From the NCBI RefSeq assembly GCF_030817315.1, contig NZ_JAUSZF010000001.1, positions 3,710,078 through 3,774,077 of the forward strand: a DNA stretch of 64,000 nucleotides. Reading direction: 5' to 3'. The stretch comes from Sphingomonas faeni. GTDB lineage: Bacteria > Pseudomonadota > Alphaproteobacteria > Sphingomonadales > Sphingomonadaceae. Made by a program: the position numbers and the translations under genes. A model generated the notes under the pieces. The model was not told where the DNA came from. It saw only the letters and a program-made list of their open reading frames with translations, and ran no database searches. Below are positions 1-9,100 of this stretch, one piece after another (the first letter of the stretch is position 1; each line of letters opens with the position of its first letter).

Positions 1-120
1 CAGCGTGAATCCGAAGATGACCGTAACCGCGATCGCTATCGCCATGCCAAGAAAGAAGCGGCGTTCGCTTGCGACGACGCTCCTTCGCGTCGGCCTCGCA
101 ATGTCTAGTGTTACCATCAT
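1..120 (-). CDS. N-terminal 40 residues of a membrane protein (cut by window edge)
   Basis: Reading the minus strand from two adjacent ATG codons at 115-120 gives an open frame that runs off the window. It encodes a basic segment (residues 11-21, rich in Arg) followed by a hydrophobic stretch starting FFLGMAIAIAV, which looks like a first membrane helix. A purine-rich GGGGGCGG lies just upstream of the start. The residue pattern resembles uncharacterised multi-pass membrane proteins of sphingomonads, but only 40 residues are visible and no family can be assigned. The start could be either ATG. Confidence 0.5.
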   Translation of the reverse strand, partial: MMVTLDIARPTRRSVVASERRFFLGMAIAIAVTVIFGFTL

Positions 121-255
121 GCCGCCCCCGCGAGTCGATGCTCAGGCCGGGGAGGATGATCCTAATAGAGCCGAGCGGCAACGTTTATAATGTGCAAGAG
201 CTTACCGAGAATAGTCGGTATCAGATCGAAGGTTAGTGTTCCCAACCGTCCCCGT

Positions 256-616
256 TCAGAGCTGGAGAAGCCTGCTCAGTTGTGCGCCCGTATAGGGTTT
301 CTGTACGAACCGCGCCGCCTTGGGCAGTGCGTCGGTCGTACCATTGTCCGCGCCCGAGGTGACGAGGATCGCGATATCCGGGCGTTGTGCATGCACCAAT
401 TTGGCCAGGTCGATGCCGTTTAGTATCCCCCGGCATGCGGACGTCCGTGAACAGCGCGGAGATATCGGGACGCTCCTGGAGCTTCACCAAGGCGTCGGCC
501 GCATTGCTGGCTTCGACGACTTCGTAGCCGGCATCCTCCAGCGCGAGGTTGGAATGGACCCGAACCAGGGCATCGTCGTCGACGACGAGTATCACGGACT
601 TGGAGATAGCGACCAT
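256..616 (-). pseudogene. single-domain response regulator, frameshifted
   Basis: A CheY-like receiver domain: the frame starts MVAISKSVILVVDDD with the acidic pocket, then has the phosphoacceptor context FTDVRMPG at about residues 57-64. Just after MPG, a run of five G (minus strand, around 425) shifts the frame. In the +1 frame the expected remainder continues, NGIDLAKLVHAQRPDIAIL, the switch residues LVTSG, the Lys-Pro motif QKPY and a stop at 256-258. Removing one G from the run restores a normal receiver of about 120 residues. Either the gene is broken or the read has a homopolymer error. No output domain is present, as in small regulators that work with hybrid kinases. Confidence 0.75.
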
Positions 617-699
617 GGCGGTTCGAACATCCGGCGTGCAGCTCCGTTCCGATATTAATCTTCTTCCTTAACAGAACGGGGCGAAGCGAGCCGTTCATG

Positions 700-730
700 A
701 AAAAGGGGCCCGGTTTCCCGAGCCCCTCCT
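700..730 (-). terminator. rho-independent terminator after pnp
   Basis: On the minus strand a GC-rich hairpin (GGGGCTCGG ... CCGGGCCCC) is followed by TTTTT, starting about 25 bases past the pnp stop codon. Confidence 0.75.
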
Positions 731-754
731 TCGATTGCCGTATGCAGCAAAGAC

Positions 755-3190
755 TTAGTCGCGATCGCCCGTCAGGAACGCCGGCGCGAACTCGGGGGCC
801 TTGTCGCCATCCGAACGTGCAGCACGCTCGCCGCCGCCATTGCCGCCGCCGTCACGACGCGGGCCGCGGCCACCGCCGTTGCCGCCTGCGTCACGGCCAC
901 CGTCGCCGTCGCGACGCGGGCCACGCGAGCCGCGATCACCGCCGCCGCCTTCGCCGCGCGGACCACGGCCACCGCCGCCGCCATCACGACCCCCGCCGTT
1001 GCCGGCATCACGACCGCCATCGCCGTCACGACGCGGACCGCGCGGACCACGATCGCCACCCTCACGGGGCTCACGAGCAGGACGCGTGTCCTCCAGCTCT
1101 TCGCCGGTCGTCTGGTCGACGACGCGCATCGACAGGCGAACCTTGCCGCGCGGATCGATCTCGAGAACCTTGACCTTGACCTCCTGGCCTTCGGTCAGGG
1201 CGTCCGACACCTTCTCGACGCGCTCGTTCTTGATTTCGGACACGTGGACGAGACCGTCCTTGCCACCCATGAAGTTCACGAACGCCCCGAAATCGACCAG
1301 GTTGACGACCTTGCCGTCATAGACCTTGCCGACTTCGGCTTCCTCGACGAGGCCCTTGATCCACTTGATCGCGGCTTCGATCTGCGCGGGGTCGGACGAC
1401 GACACCTTGATCACGCCCTCGTCGTCGATGTCGACCTTGGCGCCGGTCTGCGCGACGATCTCGCGGATCACCTTGCCGCCGGTGCCGATGACTTCACGGA
1501 TCTTCGACTTGTCGATCTGGAAGCTCTCGATGCGCGGTGCGTGGGCGCTGAGTTCTTCACGGGTGTGGTCGAGTGCCTTGGCCATCTCGCCCAGGATGTG
1601 CGCGCGGCCTTCCTTGGCCTGCGCCAGCGCCTTGCCCATGATCTCCTCGGTGATGCCGGCGATCTTGATGTCCATCTGCATCGTGGTGATGCCCTCGGAC
1701 GTGCCAGCCACCTTGAAGTCCATGTCGCCGAGGTGATCCTCGTCGCCGAGGATGTCGCTGAGAACCGCGAAGTTCTTGCCCTCGAGGATCAGACCCATCG
1801 CGATGCCCGACACCGGACGCTTCAGCGGAACGCCCGCATCCATCATGCTCAGCGAACCACCGCAGACCGTCGCCATCGACGACGAGCCGTTGCTCTCCGT
1901 GATGTCCGACAGAACGCGGATCGTGTACGGGAACTCTTCCTTGGTTGGCAGCACCGGGTGGAGCGCGCGCCATGCGAGCTTGCCGTGACCGACTTCGCGA
2001 CGACCCGGCGCACCGAAGCGACCGACTTCACCGACCGAGTATGGCGGGAAGTTGTAGTGCAGCATGAAGTTTTCGTACGAAAGCCCGTTCAGGCCGTCGA
2101 TCATCTGCTCCGCATCGCGCGTGCCGAGCGTGGTGGTGCAGATCGACTGCGTCTCGCCGCGCGTGAACAGCGCAGAGCCGTGCGTACGCGGGAGGAAGTG
2201 GACCATCGCCTCGATCGGACGGATCTGCGTGGTGGTGCGGCCGTCGATGCGCGTGCCGTCCTTGAGGATGGCGCCGCGGACGATCTCCGCCTCCAGCTTC
2301 TTCATCAGTTTGCCAGCAGCCATCTGGTCCTGCGGCGACGCGTCGGCGAATGCCGTCTTGCCCTTCGCACGAGCAGCGTTGAGCAGGTCCGAACGCTTGG
2401 ACTTGTCGGTCACCTTGTAGGCAGCCGCGATGTCTTTGCCGATCAGCTTCTTTAGCTTGTCCTTGGCGGTCGAGAGATCAGCCTGCTCGGCCATTTCCCA
2501 CGGATCCTTGGCAGCCATCTCAGCGAGATCGATGATCAGGTTCGCGGCTTCGCGGCAGGCCTTGTGGGCGAACTGCACGGCGCCGAGCATGATCTCTTCC
2601 GAAAGCTCCTTGGCTTCCGATTCGACCATCATCACGGCCTGGCCGGTGGCGGCGACGACGAGGTCGAGATCGCCAGCCTTGGCTTCCTCGAGCGTCGGGT
2701 TGAGGATGTACGCGCCATCGACGTAACCGACGCGCGCTGCGCCGATCGGGCCCATGAACGGCACGCCCGAGATCGTCAGTGCTGCGGAGGCCGCGACCAT
2801 CGCGAGGACGTCCGGCTCGTTCTCGCCGTCATACGACAGAACCTGGCAGATCACGTTGATCTCGTTGTAGAAACCCTCGGGGAAGAGGGGGCGGATCGGG
2901 CGATCGATGAGACGGCTGGTGAGCGTCTCCTTCTCGGTCGCGCCGCGCTCACGCTTGAAGAAGCCGCCGGGGATGCGGCCGCTTGCGGAGAACTTTTCCT
3001 GGTAATGGACGGTGAGCGGGAAGAAATCCTGCCCTTCCTTGACGGTCCGTGCAGCCGTCACGGCGCACAGAACGACGGTCTCGCCGAGGGTGGCGAGAAC
3101 TGCGCCGTTGGCCTGGCGCGCAACGCGGCCGGTCTCGAGCGTCAGCGTCTTGCCGCCCCACTGGGCGCTTACGGTCTTGGTATCGAACAT
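755..3190 (-). CDS. pnp: polyribonucleotide nucleotidyltransferase (PNPase) with a long Arg/Gly-rich tail
   Basis: Phosphorolytic 3'-5' exoribonuclease and degradosome-type enzyme. Two RNase PH-like halves occupy residues 1 to about 550, a KH domain ([12 protein letters not shown]) about 555-620, and an S1 domain ([20 protein letters not shown]) about 621-692. The protein is 811 residues, about 100 longer than the E. coli enzyme. The extra part (about 693-811) is a low-complexity Arg/Gly/Asp tail with a duplicated [13 protein letters not shown] unit. It ends in a distinct hydrophobic peptide, [10 protein letters not shown]. The tail may bind RNA, like RGG boxes (inference). The ATG start is preceded by GAAGGA and the gene follows rpsO, the classic rpsO-pnp pair. 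Confidence 0.97.
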   Translation of the reverse strand: MFDTKTVSAQWGGKTLTLETGRVARQANGAVLATLGETVVLCAVTAARTVKEGQDFFPLTVHYQEKFSASGRIPGGFFKRERGATEKETLTSRLIDRPIRPLFPEGFYNEINVICQVLSYDGENEPDVLAMVAASAALTISGVPFMGPIGAARVGYVDGAYILNPTLEEAKAGDLDLVVAATGQAVMMVESEAKELSEEIMLGAVQFAHKACREAANLIIDLAEMAAKDPWEMAEQADLSTAKDKLKKLIGKDIAAAYKVTDKSKRSDLLNAARAKGKTAFADASPQDQMAAGKLMKKLEAEIVRGAILKDGTRIDGRTTTQIRPIEAMVHFLPRTHGSALFTRGETQSICTTTLGTRDAEQMIDGLNGLSYENFMLHYNFPPYSVGEVGRFGAPGRREVGHGKLAWRALHPVLPTKEEFPYTIRVLSDITESNGSSSMATVCGGSLSMMDAGVPLKRPVSGIAMGLILEGKNFAVLSDILGDEDHLGDMDFKVAGTSEGITTMQMDIKIAGITEEIMGKALAQAKEGRAHILGEMAKALDHTREELSAHAPRIESFQIDKSKIREVIGTGGKVIREIVAQTGAKVDIDDEGVIKVSSSDPAQIEAAIKWIKGLVEEAEVGKVYDGKVVNLVDFGAFVNFMGGKDGLVHVSEIKNERVEKVSDALTEGQEVKVKVLEIDPRGKVRLSMRVVDQTTGEELEDTRPAREPREGGDRGPRGPRRDGDGGRDAGNGGGRDGGGGGRGPRGEGGGGDRGSRGPRRDGDGGRDAGGNGGGRGPRRDGGGNGGGERAARSDGDKAPEFAPAFLTGDRD

Positions 3191-3205
3191 TCTTTTTCCT
3201 TCACT

Positions 3206-3226
3206 CCAAACGCCAGATGCGTTTGG
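3206..3226 (-). promoter_or_regulatory. hairpin in the pnp leader
   Basis: A perfect 8-bp inverted repeat, CCAAACGC / GCGTTTGG with a 5-base loop, ends 15 bases before the pnp start codon and directly before its ribosome binding site. In enterobacteria the pnp leader is a hairpin cut by RNase III for autoregulation. A similar role here is inference; the stem is much shorter. Confidence 0.4.
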
Positions 3227-3350
3227 GGCCTATGTGCGGGCTAAGCCGGCCCGCGGCGGTGTGGAGCGAGTTGTCGCTCCTTGCCAGTGCACCGAATTGT
3301 GTCCTGGCGTTTGCCTCCGCGCGGAATGCGCGGAATCAAAACCCTATATA

Positions 3351-3380
3351 CGAAAACGGCCCCCCGAAGGGAGCCGTTCG
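3351..3380 (-). terminator. terminator/attenuator hairpin after rpsO
   Basis: On the minus strand AACGGCTCCC-TTCG-GGGGGCCGTT forms a 10-bp stem with a UUCG tetraloop and one GU pair. It is followed by TTTCG and starts 3 bases after the rpsO stop codon. It probably separates rpsO from pnp, partly or fully. Confidence 0.75.
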
Positions 3381-3382
3381 TT

Positions 3383-3652
3383 TTACTTGCGGAGACCGAG
3401 CTTCGCGATCAGATCCAGGTAGCGCTGGCCGTCCTTGTGACGGAGATAATCCAGCAGCGTCCGGCGCTTGTTGACCATCATGAGAAGGCCACGACGCGAG
3501 TGGTTGTCCTTCTTGTGGGCCTTGAAGTGCTCGGTCAGGTTCTTGATGCGCTCGGTCAGGATCGAGACCTGGACTTCCGGCGAACCGGTGTCACCCTCGG
3601 CGCGCGAATGCTCCTTGACGAGCTCGGTCTTGCGTTCAGCGGTAATCGTCAT
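3383..3652 (-). CDS. rpsO: 30S ribosomal protein S15
   Basis: An 89-residue protein, the standard S15 length, beginning [15 protein letters not shown] and containing the conserved [16 protein letters not shown] motif that contacts 16S rRNA helices 20-22 and the stretch RTLLDYLR. S15 is a primary binder of the 30S platform. The gene lies 18 bases after truB and upstream of pnp, the order common to most Proteobacteria. Confidence 0.98.
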   Translation of the reverse strand: MTITAERKTELVKEHSRAEGDTGSPEVQVSILTERIKNLTEHFKAHKKDNHSRRGLLMMVNKRRTLLDYLRHKDGQRYLDLIAKLGLRK

Positions 3653-3670
3653 GAATTCATGTCCTCGACA

Positions 3671-4696
3671 TCACATATTGAAACCGCGAACGACCCGGAC
3701 GTCTCCGTCCTCGACCTCGACCAGCGCGACCGGGACAGCGTCCAGTTCGGCGAAGTATTGGCCATCGTCTGCGGCGATCCCGGCCAAGATACGCCCCTGT
3801 CGGAGCGCCCCTGCCTGGTCGGGGGTGAGGGAGAGAGCCGGGATGTCGTCCAGCGCCACCCTCAAGGGCAGAAGTACATCTTCAAGCGCGTTGCCTCTAG
3901 CGAGTTCGTCCAGTTTGTCCAGCGATATCGCGGAGGAGAGGTCGAACGGACCGGCCTTGGTGCGGCGCAGCATGGTGACGTGGCCGACGGTGCCGAGGGC
4001 GAGCGCGATGTCGCGCGCAAGGGAGCGGATATAGGTTCCCTTAGAGACATGCGCTGTAAGCGTGACCTCGTCGAGGGGGGCGTGGGGCAGGGGTGCTTCC
4101 TCCAATTCCTCCCCGGCACGGGGAGGGGGACCGCCGTCCGCTTGGACGGTGGTGGAGGGGGGCTCGCCAAACCCGTTACGCTCGCGGAGATCCCCCTCCA
4201 CCAGCTGCGCTGGTCCCCCTCCCCGTACCGGGGAGGATAGCGAATAAATCGTCACATCCCGGCTCGCGAGCACCACCTCATGCCCGGCCCGTGCGAGATT
4301 GTAAGCCCGCTCCCCATCAACCTTCAGCGCGGAGTACGCGGGCGGCACCTGAGAAATCTTCCCGGTGAACTGCGCGAGCACCGCCTCGACAGCCGCCATC
4401 GTCGGCCGCACGTCAGAGGTAGCCACCGGCACCCCCTCCGCATCGAGCGTATCCGTCTGAACCCCGAACATCACCGTAAAATCATAGATCTTGTCGCTAT
4501 CGAGCATCCGCCCAGCCAGCTTGGTCGCCTCCCCGACGGCAATAGGGAGCACGCCCGTCGCGAGCGGATCGAGCGTCCCCCCATGGCCAACCTTGAACTT
4601 CCCATACCCGCCGCTCCGCAAGGCACGCTTCACCGCCGAAACGCCCTGCGTCGACCCAAGCCCCAGCGGCTTGTCGAGAATGATCCAGCCATGCAT
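3671..4696 (-). CDS. truB: tRNA pseudouridine(55) synthase TruB with an in-frame palindromic-element insertion
   Basis: Isomerises U55 in the T-loop of tRNAs. The catalytic motif GHGGTLDPLATG with its Asp is near residue 45, and the conserved KGTYIRSLA motif follows later. The start MHGWIILDKP fits the family. An ATG 60 bases upstream reads through a repeat element (MSFDFAQDERG) and is rejected. The protein is 341 residues. About 44 residues (roughly 154-197, rich in Pro, Gly, Arg and Glu) between TIYSL and DEVTLTAHV have no counterpart in normal TruB and are encoded exactly by an inverted-repeat element at 4107-4237. The frame continues intact on both sides, so the enzyme is probably functional, with the insert as a surface loop just before the KGTYIRS strand. 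Confidence 0.95.
   Translation of the reverse strand: MHGWIILDKPLGLGSTQGVSAVKRALRSGGYGKFKVGHGGTLDPLATGVLPIAVGEATKLAGRMLDSDKIYDFTVMFGVQTDTLDAEGVPVATSDVRPTMAAVEAVLAQFTGKISQVPPAYSALKVDGERAYNLARAGHEVVLASRDVTIYSLSSPVRGGGPAQLVEGDLRERNGFGEPPSTTVQADGGPPPRAGEELEEAPLPHAPLDEVTLTAHVSKGTYIRSLARDIALALGTVGHVTMLRRTKAGPFDLSSAISLDKLDELARGNALEDVLLPLRVALDDIPALSLTPDQAGALRQGRILAGIAADDGQYFAELDAVPVALVEVEDGDVRVVRGFNM
4107..4237. repeat. palindromic element inside truB (family D-like)
   Basis: A 131-bp unit bounded by 26-bp inverted arms, TCCTCCCCGG(C/T)ACGGGGAGG followed by GGGACC, with an internal hairpin GTCCGCTTGGAC. It resembles the intergenic CCCCTCCC-type elements of this window but sits inside the truB reading frame without disrupting it. 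Confidence 0.85.
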
Positions 4697-4724
4697 GCGC
4701 GTCAGTCCTAGAATATTGGTGTCC

Positions 4725-4796
4725 CCCCGTTCGTCCTGAGCGAAGTCGAAGGACATGGGGTAAAGGTGCTTCGACTTCGCTCAGCACGAACGGGGA
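4725..4796. repeat. palindromic element, family E
   Basis: Inverted repeat with arms CGTTCGTCCTGAGCGAAGTC and GACTTCGCTCAGCACGAACG. It fills the gap between tdk and truB. Copies occur at 5489, 23983 and 43611. Confidence 0.85.
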
Positions 4797-4808
4797 GGGG
4801 AGCAAGGT

Positions 4809-5384
4809 TCAGCCCAAAGCCTCACAAAAATGCCGCCGACACAGCGCGACATACCGGTCGTTCCCGCCAATCTCCGTCTGCCGCCCCTCGGCAATAGCCC
4901 GCCCGTCGCCATCGACCCGCAGGTTCATCGTAGCCTTGCGCCCACACCCGCAAACCGACTTGATCTCCACCAGCGAGTCCGCCAGCGCCAGCAACCGCGC
5001 CGACCCCGGAAACAGCGCCCCCTGGAAATCGGTCCGCAACCCGTACGCCAGCACCGGTATCCCGACCACGTCGCAGATATGCGCAAGCTGGTCGACCTGC
5101 GCCGATGTCAGGAACTGCGCCTCATCCACCAGCACGCACGAAATCGCGTTCTCACCGTGCTGCCGAACCACACAAGCCCCGATATCCGTCCCCGCATCGA
5201 ACGCGATCGCCGGCGCCTCCAGCCCAATCCGCGACGTGATCGTCCCCGCCGCGAACCGATCGTCGATCGCCGCCGTGAACAGCATCGTCCGCATCCCCCG
5301 CTCACGATAGTTGAAGTCCGCCTGCAACAGGTTCGTCGACTTCCCCGCGTTCATCGAGGCGTAGTAGAAATACAGCTTGGCCAT
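4809..5384 (-). CDS. tdk: thymidine kinase (type II)
   Basis: Phosphorylates thymidine to dTMP in pyrimidine salvage. The P-loop is ASMNAGKST near residue 15, the Walker B-like motif is VLVDEAQFL with the catalytic Glu, and the C-terminal half has the lasso region with Cys pairs (CGCG and CRRHFC) that bind structural zinc. The start MAKLYFYYASMNAGKS gives 191 residues, the usual size; an upstream ATG adds only three residues. The gene is inserted between rbfA and truB, flanked on both sides by family E repeats, which is unusual for this operon. Confidence 0.96.
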   Translation of the reverse strand: MAKLYFYYASMNAGKSTNLLQADFNYRERGMRTMLFTAAIDDRFAAGTITSRIGLEAPAIAFDAGTDIGACVVRQHGENAISCVLVDEAQFLTSAQVDQLAHICDVVGIPVLAYGLRTDFQGALFPGSARLLALADSLVEIKSVCGCGRKATMNLRVDGDGRAIAEGRQTEIGGNDRYVALCRRHFCEALG

Positions 5385-5488
5385 TGGGGGCAAAGAGCGG
5401 GAAGGCAGGGGGATGTCCAGAGGCGTCGCAGGCTACGGCTCGAAATCTCAAACCAGAAACCTGCTCCGTCCGACCGTCATTCCACCAG

Positions 5489-5623
5489 CCGTTCGTCCTG
5501 AGTAGCTGCTGAGCTTGTCGAAGCGGCGTATCGAAGGACAGGTCGGCGCGGGCAACCTGTGCTTCGATACGAGCCCTCGATACGCTTCTGCGAAGCTACT
5601 CGGTCTCTACTCAGCACGAACGG
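5489..5623. repeat. palindromic element, family E (long variant)
   Basis: Outer arms CCGTTCGTCCTGAG ... CTCAGCACGAACGG enclose a second nested inverted repeat, GAAGCGGCGTATCGAAGGAC-like and AGCCCTCGATACGCTTC. It occupies most of the 356-base gap between tdk and rbfA. I see no gene in the remainder of the gap. Confidence 0.8.
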
Positions 5624-5740
5624 AGGGGGAGGGGCACGAAAAGCTGAGGGGACAGGCAACGGGGTTCGGCGATGGAGCAATCGCGCACCCCGCCGTAACT
5701 CCTGACTGACTACAAACGCGACGCTAGCAGCCCGCCAAGG

Positions 5741-6130
5741 TCAATCTTCGGTCAGATCCCGCGCGACATGCGGATCACGCAACAACTGGTCGATGTGCGT
5801 GCCCTCGTCGAAGCTCTCGTCCGCGAGGAACTTCAACTTCGCCGCATACCGCATCTGCACCCGGTTCGCGACCTCGCGCTGCAGGTAGGCGGTGTTGGTG
5901 CGCAGCGCCTTCAGCACCTTTTCCTCGTCCTTGCCGAGTAGCGGCTTCACGAAGACGGTGGCGTGGCGGAGATCGGGGGACATGCGGACTTCGGTGATCG
6001 TTACGAGGTGCTTTTCGAGCACCGGATCGTGGACGTCGCCGCGCGCGAGGATGTCCGATAGCGCGTGGCGCGCCTGTTCGCCGACTCGCAGCGAGCGGAC
6101 GGCCTTTGCTTCTGGGGTATCGGTCTTCAT
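5741..6130 (-). CDS. rbfA: ribosome-binding factor A
   Basis: A small KH-like 30S maturation factor, needed for 16S 5'-end processing and cold adaptation. The 129 residues include the conserved [17 protein letters not shown] segment and [28 protein letters not shown] split across the KH fold, both diagnostic. It follows infB, as in most bacteria, separated here by a 110-bp palindromic element. The ATG start is followed by a charged leader, [11 protein letters not shown]. Confidence 0.96.
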   Translation of the reverse strand: MKTDTPEAKAVRSLRVGEQARHALSDILARGDVHDPVLEKHLVTITEVRMSPDLRHATVFVKPLLGKDEEKVLKALRTNTAYLQREVANRVQMRYAAKLKFLADESFDEGTHIDQLLRDPHVARDLTED

Positions 6131-6138
6131 TCTTCTAA

Positions 6139-6249
6139 CTCCCCTCCCGCCTGCGGGAGGGGCCGGGGGTGGGCGCCCGGCCTCAGCGTATCGTGCCGTG
6201 GATGGCGGGTGCCCACCCCCCAGCCCCCTCCCGCGAGCGGGAGGGGGAG
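6139..6249. repeat. palindromic element, family D
   Basis: Arms CTCCCCTCCCGC(CT)GCGGGAGGGG and the mirrored CCCCCTCCCGCGAGCGGGAGG, each itself a hairpin, with inner GGGTGGGCGCCCGG / GGTGCCCACCCCCC. It fills the gap between infB and rbfA. Confidence 0.85.
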
Positions 6250-6256
6250 CAGTAAG

Positions 6257-9100
6257 TTACAAAGTGCGTTCGCGCATCTCGACTTCGAACGTCTCGAGGA
6301 CGTCGCCGGCCTTGATGTCGACGAAGTTCGACGTGAACGTCACGCCGCACTCCAGTCCCGCACGGACCTCGGCGACATCATCCTTGAAGCGACGCAGCGA
6401 TGCGATTTCGCCCTGGTAGATGATGACGTCGTTGCGCGTGATGCGCGCCTTGAGCGCCTTGCGGATGTTGCCCTCGGTGACGAGCAGACCCGCCGCCTTG
6501 CCATGCTTGCCCGCCGAGAAGACCTCGCGGATATCGGCACGACCGACGACCGTCTCGAACGCTTCCGGCCCAAGCTCGCCAGCCATTCCCGCCCGGATCT
6601 CGTCGATCAGGTCGTAGATCACGTCGTAGTACTTGAACGCGACCTTCTGGCGCTCGGCGATTTCACGCGCCTTGGCGTTCGGACGGACGTTGAAGCCGAT
6701 AATCGGTGCCCCCGAAGCGGCCGCCAGGGTGACGTCCGACTCGGTGATGCCACCGACGCCCGAGCTCAGCACGCGCGCCTTGATCAGGTCGGTGGAGATC
6801 TTGTTGATCGCCCCGACGATCGCTTCGACCGTGCCTTGCGTATCCGCTTTCACGACTAGCGGATATTCGATCGCCTGCTTTTCCTTCAGCGCCGAGAACA
6901 TGCTCTCGAGGCTGGCAGGAACCGATGCGGTCCGCTTGTCGGTCTTCACGCTGCGACGATATTCCGCGACTTCGCGGGCGCGTGCCTCGTTCTCGACCAC
7001 CTGGAACGGATCACCCGCCGCCGGGACACCCGACAGGCCGAGGACCTCGACCGGCATCGCCGGACCGGCTTCCTTGATCTGCTTGCCCTTGTCGTCGACC
7101 AGCGCGCGGACCTTGCCGCTCTCGCCACCGACCACGAAGATGTCGCCGACCCGCAGCGTACCGCGGTTGACGAGGATCGTCGCGACGGGCCCGCGACCCT
7201 TGTCGAGCTTGGCCTCGATCACCGTACCCTCGGCCGCGCGATCCGGATTGGCGCGTAGTTCGAGCAGTTCGGCCTGGAGCTGGATCTTCTCGATCAACGC
7301 ATCGAGACCGATCTTCTTGGTCGCGGAGACTTCGACGTCCTGGACGTCGCCGCCCATGTCCTCGACCACGATCTCCTCGCTCAGCAGGCGCTCGCGCACC
7401 TTCTGGGCATTGGCGCCTTCCTTGTCGATCTTGTTGATCGCGACGATCATCGGCACGCCCGCCGCCTTGGTGTGGGCGATCGCCTCCACCGTCTGCGGCA
7501 TTAGGCCGTCGTCCGCCGCCACCACCAGAATGACGATGTCGGTGACGTCCGCACCACGCGCACGCATCTGCGTGAACGCCTCATGGCCCGGGGTGTCGAG
7601 GAAAGTGATCTTCGACTTGTCCTTCAGCGTGACCTGGTACGCGCCGATATGCTGGGTGATGCCACCCGCTTCGCCGCGCACCACGTCGGTGCCGCGCAGG
7701 GCATCGAGCAGCGACGTCTTGCCGTGATCGACATGACCCATGATCGTGACGACCGGGGCACGCGGCTTGAGCGTCTCCTCGGCATCGTCGATCGTGTCGT
7801 TGGCCAGATCCTGGTCGACATCGCTGACGCGAGTCAGGTTGTGGCCGAACTCGGTGACGAGCAACTCGGCGGTATCCTGGTCGATCGTCTGCGTCATCGT
7901 GACGGGCATGCCCATCTTGAACAGCGCCTTGACGAGGTCGGCACCCTTCTCGGCCATGCGGTTGGCGAGTTCCTGCACCGTGATCGCCTCGGGGACGACG
8001 ACGTCGCGGATCTGCTTGGCCTGCGCCTCGCGCGGACCACCGGTGCCACGACGCTCCTTCTCACGCGCACGCTTGAGCGCGGCGAGCGAGCGAGCGCGTG
8101 CACCATCACCATCGCCGAGCGCGCGGTTGACGGTGAGCTTGCCCGAGGTGCGACGATCGTCGCCCTTGCGGTCACGCTGCTGCGGGCGCGCCGGGACGGC
8201 GTCGCGACGGACGCCACCGGCCGGAGCATTCGCACCGGTCGCACCAGGGCGAGCGGCGGTCGTGCCGGCGTTGCCGGTCGTGGTCGGCGCTGCGGCAGCG
8301 GGTGCTGCGACAGGCTTTGGCGGCGGCGGAGGACGCTCTGGACGTGCGACCGGCGAGAACCGGCGCGGTGCCGGGAATGCCGGATCGCGGGTCAGTTCGA
8401 TGATGGGCGGCGGTGCCGGCGGTGCGACGGGGGCCGGCGCAGGCTTGGGAGCCGGCGCAGGAGCCGCCGCGACCGGAGCGGGCGCAGGCTTCGGTGCAGC
8501 AACCGGTGCCGGGGCAGGCGCCGCAGCAACGGGAGCTTCGACCGGAGCTGGCGCAGGCGCTGGCGTCGGTGCCGCAACCGGAGCGGGAGCCGCTTCGACC
8601 ACAGGGGCGGGCGCGGGCGCCTCGACTGGCTTCGGCGCGGGCGCCTTGGCTTCAGCCTCGGCCCGTGCACGCTCGGCGGCGCGGTTACGCTCATCCTCGA
8701 TCGCCTTGGCGCGCTCGGCCTCCTGGCGACGACGCCCTTCTTCCAGCGTGTTCATGCGCTGCTCTTCGGCCTCGCGGAGCAGCTTGGCCTGGCGCTCCTG
8801 CGGCGACAGATTGCTCTGTTGCTGACGCACGGGGGCGGGCGCAGGCTGCGGTGCGCGCGCCTGTGGTGCCGGAGCGGCGGGCGCCGCGGCCGGGGCGGGC
8901 GCGGCAACCGGGGCGTCCGCGACCTGCACGTCGGGCTCGCCCGGACGGCGCAGGACGCGCGCACGCTTGGTTTCCACGATCACCGTATTCGATCGGCCGT
9001 GGCTGAAGCTCTGCTTCACCTGGCCGGTCTCGACCGTGCGCTTCACACCCAAAGGTGCGCGCATGCCAAGTTTCGGCTTCTCGTTGTCCGTGTCGCTCAC
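6257..9100 (-). CDS. infB: translation initiation factor IF-2
   Basis: The GTPase that delivers fMet-tRNA to the 30S P site. The 947 residues comprise an IF2_N-like segment, a long Pro/Ala-rich linker (about 75-290, with many PAPAP repeats) and an Arg-rich charged segment. The G domain has GHVDHGKTS at about 453, DTPGHEAF and NKID. Domains II, III and IV follow, ending with the C2 fMet-tRNA module. The start is GTG, overlapping the ylxR stop in GTGA. The linker is long and low complexity, as is typical in alphaproteobacteria. Confidence 0.97.
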   Translation of the reverse strand: MSDTDNEKPKLGMRAPLGVKRTVETGQVKQSFSHGRSNTVIVETKRARVLRRPGEPDVQVADAPVAAPAPAAAPAAPAPQARAPQPAPAPVRQQQSNLSPQERQAKLLREAEEQRMNTLEEGRRRQEAERAKAIEDERNRAAERARAEAEAKAPAPKPVEAPAPAPVVEAAPAPVAAPTPAPAPAPVEAPVAAAPAPAPVAAPKPAPAPVAAAPAPAPKPAPAPVAPPAPPPIIELTRDPAFPAPRRFSPVARPERPPPPPKPVAAPAAAAPTTTGNAGTTAARPGATGANAPAGGVRRDAVPARPQQRDRKGDDRRTSGKLTVNRALGDGDGARARSLAALKRAREKERRGTGGPREAQAKQIRDVVVPEAITVQELANRMAEKGADLVKALFKMGMPVTMTQTIDQDTAELLVTEFGHNLTRVSDVDQDLANDTIDDAEETLKPRAPVVTIMGHVDHGKTSLLDALRGTDVVRGEAGGITQHIGAYQVTLKDKSKITFLDTPGHEAFTQMRARGADVTDIVILVVAADDGLMPQTVEAIAHTKAAGVPMIVAINKIDKEGANAQKVRERLLSEEIVVEDMGGDVQDVEVSATKKIGLDALIEKIQLQAELLELRANPDRAAEGTVIEAKLDKGRGPVATILVNRGTLRVGDIFVVGGESGKVRALVDDKGKQIKEAGPAMPVEVLGLSGVPAAGDPFQVVENEARAREVAEYRRSVKTDKRTASVPASLESMFSALKEKQAIEYPLVVKADTQGTVEAIVGAINKISTDLIKARVLSSGVGGITESDVTLAAASGAPIIGFNVRPNAKAREIAERQKVAFKYYDVIYDLIDEIRAGMAGELGPEAFETVVGRADIREVFSAGKHGKAAGLLVTEGNIRKALKARITRNDVIIYQGEIASLRRFKDDVAEVRAGLECGVTFTSNFVDIKAGDVLETFEVEMRERTL

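Noticed and set aside
5..190. A 61-residue plus-strand frame at the window start
   Set aside because: It lies opposite a better-supported minus-strand gene start with a membrane helix and has no motif of its own.
4697..4756. Alternative TruB start beginning MSFDFAQDERG
   Set aside because: This peptide is the translation of the family E repeat next to the gene; the conserved N terminus starts at MHGWIILDKP.
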